The notes under the pieces were generated by a model. The model had not been told where the DNA came from. It saw only the letters and a program-made list of their open reading frames with translations, and did no database searches. From Brachycybe producta (Eukaryota; Arthropoda; Diplopoda; Playtdesmida; Andrognathidae), in contig JAUPFP010000013.1 of NCBI GenBank assembly GCA_036925085.1, forward strand, positions 186,001 to 250,000: a DNA stretch of 64,000 nt, in the 5' to 3' direction. Each line of letters starts with the position of its first letter. The stretch's first letter is position 1. The position numbers and the translations under genes were made by a program. Below are positions 62,400-64,000 of this stretch, one piece after another.

Positions 62400-64000
62400 C
62401 TGTGAAAGAAAATAAACGTTTTTCATTAATATATTAATTTATAATTTGATATTTTTAATTTGCATAATATTTCTTTGTATAGAACACACACAAACACACT
62501 TCCCATAGTTTTGCAAACAAAAGTGTCAACCAATCAAACTGCAATTTGCTATCATTTCATACAAATATGATTTGAATAAAATTTATTTGTAAATATCTAT
62601 TGCGGTGTGGAATTGAACCAGTTTCCAGTGGTTTCATTTGTACAGTGTGGCCCAAAAAATGATAAATTTTGGTATAATCTAATTTTATAATCTAATTGTT
62701 ATAGATTTTACTTCACTTTTTTGTTCAAAAACTCAGTTATCAACCTACCAACACCTCAATGCTTTTCAAATCTCAAATTTTTTAATCAGCAACTGGTCAT
62801 CTGCTGTTATTTTTGTCATTTTCGTAATAAATAAGATGTGACAGTGAGGATTGATCTAACACACGGGTACTCAAACCTTTTTTTTTTAAAGAGTAATAGC
62901 ATTTTCTATGGTTTCAGCCACTCGTCGCATGTGGCACGCAGCCGCCACCCATTTGGAGGGAGACCTGCTAACTAACCCCGAAAGTCCAGCCCTGGGGGGG
63001 GGGGCTATTGCAAAATACTAGGAAGACGGTCAAAGTTTTTGAGTATTGTTCTTTTTGTTTATTTTGATATCAATAGACCGTTGCCTTGATATTATTTTTT
63101 TGTGATTGAAATTTTTTTTTAGCATTTTTAGAGTTTTGAAAATTTGCAATAACTTCACTTTCTACCTCTGGACTCCTGAGGTACCAGATTCTTGTGTCCC
63201 TGATACTTCGTTGAGAAACATAGCCGTTACAAGCGAAAGACTTAGGTATCGACATTTCTGTTGGACATGTTCACATGGCAACTCGAAGTCTTTCAGAGGG
63301 CCGTGCGGATGACAGAATGTTACAGAGGATTTTATGCATGAAAACAAACTTGTATTATCGGGGCTCTTAATATTCTGACAATGCATTATTCCAGCTACAA
63401 CAGAACACATTGCAATTGTTTTGACAAATCATTTCGCATGCGAAATGATGATGTCACTCCCTGTGAGTTATTATTTTGTGATTATATGTTTATTATGTTG
63501 TACATCCAGTCAATGGCAGTCATATAACAATATCTGTCATAATAATATTTTGTAATTTGTTTTTGTAACTGTTACAAATTTATAAGCTGAGATATGAAAA
63601 ATTTACTTTCATAGAACAGTCTTTTATATTCTTTCTGTAAAGAAGGCCTAACGAACTACAAATGAAAAATTTGAGAATTTGAAGTTTGTTTATATATTAT
63701 TTCAAGAATATACTTCTATATAGGTCACTATTTTTGTTCTACTCTTTAGAAACGAGTGAAATTTTCTTCTTTGAATGAGAAGTTGAAGAAGAAAATTGAT
63801 AGGACTTGTAACATGCAACACACAATTACAAAACTATAAAAAAAAACATGGAGAATTTTTTTTTCTCTTTAGCTTCTTCTGTCTTTTTACATTCTTATTT
63901 TTCTTCTTTCAAAGTTTTCTTATGTATTTTTTCTCTCTCTCTCTCTCTTTTTCTTTTCGGTCCAATAAGATATTGTCCCTATATATAGTTAGGAATCGAG
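62400..64000. other. Mhc upstream intron, no exon found
   Basis: I looked on the minus strand for the exon with the PYKRYP and AISDGAY motifs and saw none. At about 62860-63000 a GC-richer patch begins with GGGTACTCAAACCTTTTTTT, reminiscent of hAT-type repeat ends, and includes an 11-G run. At 63428-63449 there is a perfect 22-bp palindrome. A pyrimidine run (CT)n is at about 63930-63950. Confidence 0.4.
63428..63449. repeat. Perfect 22-bp palindrome
   Basis: Its half site is ATCATTTCGCA, followed by the exact complement TGCGAAATGAT. The symmetry continues imperfectly outwards to GACA/TGTC. Confidence 0.8.

Noticed and set aside
63106..63410. Overlapping ORFs on both strands at the right edge
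   Set aside because: Neither shows myosin or other known motifs. The patch has repeat-like flanks and I could not identify it, so I did not call a gene.
62400..64000. Fly exon 3 equivalents
   Set aside because: No frame resembling the PYKRYPIYT or EVPPHIFAISD segments was found; the upstream exons are probably beyond the window.

Overview
This 64-kb window is AT-rich, intron-rich nuclear DNA from an animal, most likely a non-insect arthropod such as a crustacean. The strongest clue is one muscle myosin heavy chain (Mhc) gene whose diversity comes from clusters of duplicated, mutually exclusive exons at the positions used by the Drosophila Mhc gene (nucleotide-pocket lip, relay, converter, S2 hinge). 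An endonuclease IV-type AP endonuclease and a complete CSB/ERCC6 gene, neither of which I expect in flies, point away from Diptera. All three protein genes lie on the minus strand. Exon borders were placed by eye from GT/AG sites, reading-frame continuity and family resemblance.

Layout. 1-3.6 kb: no gene recognised; it holds foldback repeats and CTCF-like motifs. 3.88-5.69 kb: endonuclease IV (APN1/nfo type), 6 exons, 395 codons, all nine metal ligands present. 6.42-6.49 kb: a canonical tRNA-Ala(AGC) on the plus strand. 7.51-16.80 kb: ERCC6/CSB, 18 exons, 1374 codons, with a TATCGATA (DRE-like) motif upstream. 17.1-19.84 kb: a tandem array of 18 tRNA-Ala-like genes plus one decayed copy, all minus strand, about 147 bp apart, with three different alanine anticodons (AGC, TGC, CGC). 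20.0-62.4 kb: Mhc from its 3' end up to the small exon just before the P-loop; the first ~165 codons lie beyond the right edge. 62.4-64 kb: no exon found.

The Mhc part holds six exon clusters: P-loop/loop 1 (2 copies), pocket lip (3), relay (4), the exon after loop 2 (2), converter (2) and S2 hinge (2). If chosen independently these give 192 combinations, before two candidate terminal exons. An in-frame ATG just upstream of a rod exon, behind a 3.9-kb intron, is a candidate start for a headless myosin rod protein.

Functionally the left third is DNA repair (base excision and transcription-coupled repair), the middle is Pol III tRNA genes and the right two thirds is a sarcomeric thick-filament gene. 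Introns and spacers are full of short foldback (MITE-like) elements of at least six families, some repeated many times.
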